Shown here: piece after piece, positions 16,363 to 18,126 of the stretch
How the letters are laid out: each line of letters opens with the position of its first letter
Numbering within the stretch: the first letter of the stretch is position 1
Notes under the pieces: generated by a model
The model's input: the letters and a program-made list of their open reading frames with translations, nothing else
Database searches by the model: none
Told to the model about the DNA's origin: nothing
Translations under genes and position numbers: made by a program
Source: an uncultured beta proteobacterium
Lineage (GTDB): Bacteria; Pseudomonadota; Gammaproteobacteria; Burkholderiales; Burkholderiaceae
Direction of reading: 5' to 3'
Length of the DNA stretch: 18,126 nucleotides
NCBI GenBank assembly: GCA_903843315.1
Contig: CAIMPQ010000063.1
Coordinates: forward strand, 1-18,126

Positions 16363-17433
16363 TTAGGCGGAAATAATTCCGCCCCCCAAACAAATATCGC
16401 CGTCATATAAAACAGCAGATTGTCCTGGAGTAACTGCCCATTGCGCCTCTGGAAAACTCAATCCAAAGCTCAATGGCGCATCACCAGAGACTAAGTTGCA
16501 TGCAGAATCTGCTTGGCGATAACGCGTCTTTGCAGAATAGTCTCCAGGAGTAGGGGCATCCCCTGCCACCCAACTTGAATCGATTGCCTTTAACTGATTA
16601 GCCAATAACCATGGGTGTTCGTGGCCTTGCGCGACATACAAAGTATTGTTAGCCATGTCCTTGCGTGCGACATACCAAGCGTCCCCATTACCATCCTGAC
16701 TGCCACCCAAACCAATTCCTTTGCGCTGACCCAAAGTAAAAAAGGCTAAGCCCATATGCTCACCAACAGTTTTACCTTCAGGAGTTTTGATGGGTCCGGG
16801 CACACGTGGTAAATAGCGATTTAAGAATTCTCTAAAAGGGCGTTCACCAATAAAACAAATTCCCGTACTATCTTTTTTACGCGCATTGTGAAGGCCAATT
16901 TTTTCTGCAATCGTCCTTACTTCTGTTTTTAGAGTTTCACCTAGAGGGAATAAAACATTCGCTAATTGCTGCTGAGTTAAGCGATGTAAAAAGTAACTTT
17001 GATCTTTACTAGCATCGAGTGCTTTTAATAATTGCACTTGACCGCCCTGATGGCGCACTCTTGCATAGTGGCCCGTAGCAATCGCATCCGCTCCCAGACT
17101 CATGGCATGATCCAAGAAGGCTTTGAACTTGATTTCGGCATTACAAAGCACATCGGGATTGGGCGTTCGCCCTGCTGCGTACTCACGTAAAAATTCAGCA
17201 AAAACTCGTTCGCGGTATTGTGCGGCGAAATTGACTGCCTCTACGTCAATTCCGATTAAATCGGCAACGGAGACCACATCTAACCAATCCTGGCGAGCAG
17301 AACAATACTCATCGTTATCGTCATCCTCCCAGTTTTTCATAAAGAGGCCAATCACCTCATGACCCTGCTCCTTGAGCATCCAGGCGGCAACCGACGAATC
17401 TACCCCACCAGACATGCCAATGACGACTTTCAT
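16363..17433 (-). CDS. mnmA: tRNA-specific 2-thiouridylase MnmA
   Basis: A 356-residue enzyme that puts sulfur on wobble uridine 34 of Lys, Glu and Gln tRNAs, using ATP and sulfur relayed from IscS through Tus proteins. The PP-loop SGGVDSS sits at residues 8-14. The catalytic cysteines are C97 (PNPDVLCNAEIKFK) and C193 (DSTGICFIGER), matching C102 and C199 of E. coli. Also present are ATGHYAR, LGQRKGIG and the closing CLGGGI. The frame stays open 44 codons upstream, but family proteins start with a few residues before VIGMSGGVDSS, so the ATG at 17433 is preferred. No good Shine-Dalgarno precedes it. The older symbol is trmU. Confidence 0.96.
   Translation of the reverse strand: MKVVIGMSGGVDSSVAAWMLKEQGHEVIGLFMKNWEDDDNDEYCSARQDWLDVVSVADLIGIDVEAVNFAAQYRERVFAEFLREYAAGRTPNPDVLCNAEIKFKAFLDHAMSLGADAIATGHYARVRHQGGQVQLLKALDASKDQSYFLHRLTQQQLANVLFPLGETLKTEVRTIAEKIGLHNARKKDSTGICFIGERPFREFLNRYLPRVPGPIKTPEGKTVGEHMGLAFFTLGQRKGIGLGGSQDGNGDAWYVARKDMANNTLYVAQGHEHPWLLANQLKAIDSSWVAGDAPTPGDYSAKTRYRQADSACNLVSGDAPLSFGLSFPEAQWAVTPGQSAVLYDGDICLGGGIISA
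16366..16383. repeat. Perfect hairpin at the 3' end of mnmA
   Basis: GGCGGAA (16366-16372) and TTCCGCC (16377-16383) form a 7-base perfect stem with a 4-base loop. It overlaps the last codons of mnmA, just inside its stop at 16363-16365. It faces convergent transcription from yibF, whose stop is 37 bases before the mnmA stop. No T-run follows on either strand. It could slow polymerase or protect a 3' end, or simply reflect the codons of the conserved GGGI sequence. Confidence 0.35.
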
Positions 17434-17504
17434 GGGGTTTGATGAAGAAAGAGGTGGAGATTTGAGGTAGATCATTAAAAAATGCGAGAATTCAATATAA
17501 GCTG

Positions 17505-17518
17505 ACAATTCCCATTGT
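17505..17518. repeat. Short inverted repeat ACAAT-N4-ATTGT
   Basis: ACAAT (17505-17509) and ATTGT (17514-17518) are perfect inverted copies separated by TCCC. The spacing would suit a small dimeric DNA-binding protein, and the repeat overlaps the candidate mnmA -10 box. Five-base arms also occur by chance in AT-rich DNA. Confidence 0.3.
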
Positions 17519-17542
17519 AGAAGTCTTGGTCTAATTTGACAG
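17514..17542 (-). promoter_or_regulatory. Candidate sigma-70 promoter of mnmA
   Basis: Read on the minus strand, CTGTCA (17542-17537) and TACAAT (17519-17514) match the -35 and -10 consensus at four and five of six bases, with an ideal 17-base spacer. Transcription would start about 75 bases before the mnmA ATG. The -10 lies inside the inverted repeat ACAAT-TCCC-ATTGT (17505-17518). Found by eye. Confidence 0.4.
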
Positions 17543-17582
17543 GAATTTAGGCAAAAACCATGCAAGTGGATTTAGGGGTAAG

Positions 17583-17608
17583 TAGATGGGTGGCTTTTGA
17601 CCCATTTA
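17583..17608. repeat. Inverted repeat upstream of pntA
   Basis: TAGATGGGT (17583-17591) pairs with ACCCATTTA (17600-17608) around an 8-base loop: nine pairs including one G-U. It lies about 45 bases before the pntA ATG, between the two divergent genes, and is followed by AT-rich DNA. It may be an operator or a leader hairpin of the pnt transcript. No T-run follows directly, so it is unlikely to be a terminator, and no + strand gene precedes it nearby. Confidence 0.35.
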
Positions 17609-17652
17609 ATTAAAATAGATTTTTTGAAAAATTTTGCTTTTGGAGACATGCC

Positions 17653-18126
17653 ATGCGCATAGGAGTGCCGCTGGAAACAAGGCCTGGGGAAACTCGAGTA
17701 GCCGCTACACCAGAAACCGTTAAAAAACTGATCGGTCAAGGACACACAGTTGTCATCCAAAAAGATGCCGGTGTCCAAGCAAGTCAACCTGATTCCGCAT
17801 ACGAAGCTGTTGGCGCTTCGATTGGTAGCGCTGCTGATGCATTTGGCGCTGAGATTGTTCTCAAGGTGCGCTCTCCTGAAGCTGCAGAGCTAAAGCAGAT
17901 TCCATCTGGCAGCGTACTCCTCGGAATGCTTGATCCATTTGATAGTGACAATATTGCTGCGATGGCTGCTCAAGGTGTTACTGCTTTCTCACTCGAGGCT
18001 GCCCCAAGAACTACTCGCGCTCAAAGCATGGATGTCTTGTCGTCACAAGCCAATATCGCTGGCTATAAAGCAGTCTTGATAGCAGCCAATGAATATCAAC
18101 GCTTCATGCCAATGCTTATGACTGCA
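17653..18126 (+). CDS. pntA: NAD(P) transhydrogenase alpha subunit PntA, 5' part only
   Basis: The first 158 codons of a gene running off the right edge. The product belongs to the proton-translocating transhydrogenase, which makes NADPH from NADH using the proton gradient. The N-terminal alanine dehydrogenase/PNT domain is clear: MRIGVPLE, ETRVAATPETVKKL, EIVLKVRSP and the signature RAQSMDVLSSQANIAGY (122-138). Alanine dehydrogenase shares the fold but not this last block. A GGAG seven bases before the ATG supports the start, and a nearer upstream ATG at 17648 is out of frame and stops after four codons. The membrane part is not visible, so I cannot tell whether the alpha subunit is whole or split in two. 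Confidence 0.92.
   Translation, partial: MRIGVPLETRPGETRVAATPETVKKLIGQGHTVVIQKDAGVQASQPDSAYEAVGASIGSAADAFGAEIVLKVRSPEAAELKQIPSGSVLLGMLDPFDSDNIAAMAAQGVTAFSLEAAPRTTRAQSMDVLSSQANIAGYKAVLIAANEYQRFMPMLMTA

Noticed and set aside
1..18126. Search for an undescribed system such as a defence island, mobile element or biosynthetic cluster
   Set aside because: Every long coding region is a recognisable housekeeping family with its expected motifs, and there are no transposases, integrases, direct-repeat arrays, tRNA-end junctions or clear shifts in composition.

Overview
This window looks like ordinary core chromosome from a betaproteobacterium of the Burkholderiaceae, most like Polynucleobacter. That assignment is inferred from recognisable protein families, from neighbourhoods typical of the group (recG-oxyR-ubiA, queA-tgt-yajC-secD-secF, purB beside a YibF-type GST and mnmA), and from a base composition that looks more moderate than in Burkholderia or Ralstonia. 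Seventeen protein-coding genes are packed almost end to end. I see no tRNA or rRNA gene, insertion sequence, phage gene, toxin-antitoxin pair or CRISPR array, and no stretch over 300 bases lacks a gene.

Layout. (1) 2-3436, + strand: the 3' half of glcE, then glcF, yggS and proC. The last three are joined by ATGA stop/start overlaps, so glycolate oxidation shares an apparent operon with PLP homeostasis and proline synthesis. (2) 3433-7308, - strand: recG, oxyR, ubiA in transcription order. oxyR and ubiA are joined by TGATG, and the ubiA stop overlaps the proC stop by 4 bases. (3) 7339-12864, + strand: queA and tgt (queuosine tRNA modification, ATGA overlap), then after 132 bases yajC, secD and secF (the Sec translocon accessory complex). 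(4) 12878-15615, - strand: purB then waaA, joined by a GTGA overlap. (5) 15711-16325, + strand: a YibF-type glutathione S-transferase-like protein. (6) 16363-17433, - strand: mnmA (tRNA 2-thiouridylase). (7) 17653 to the right edge, + strand: the start of pntA (proton-translocating transhydrogenase).

The genes are housekeeping functions: carbon and redox metabolism (glcEF, pntA, ubiA), oxidative stress control (oxyR), DNA repair (recG), tRNA modification (queA, tgt, mnmA), protein export (yajC-secDF), lipopolysaccharide core assembly (waaA), purine synthesis (purB) and proline synthesis (proC). All seem intact apart from the two cut by the edges. Where I compared catalytic residues with known family members, they are present.

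I looked for an undescribed system and found none. What deserves a second look is small in scale: unusually compact gene junctions, inverted repeats in the mnmA-pntA spacer, a hairpin before yajC, and the unusual gene company of glcF and oxyR. Promoters, terminators and hairpins were judged by eye and are tentative.
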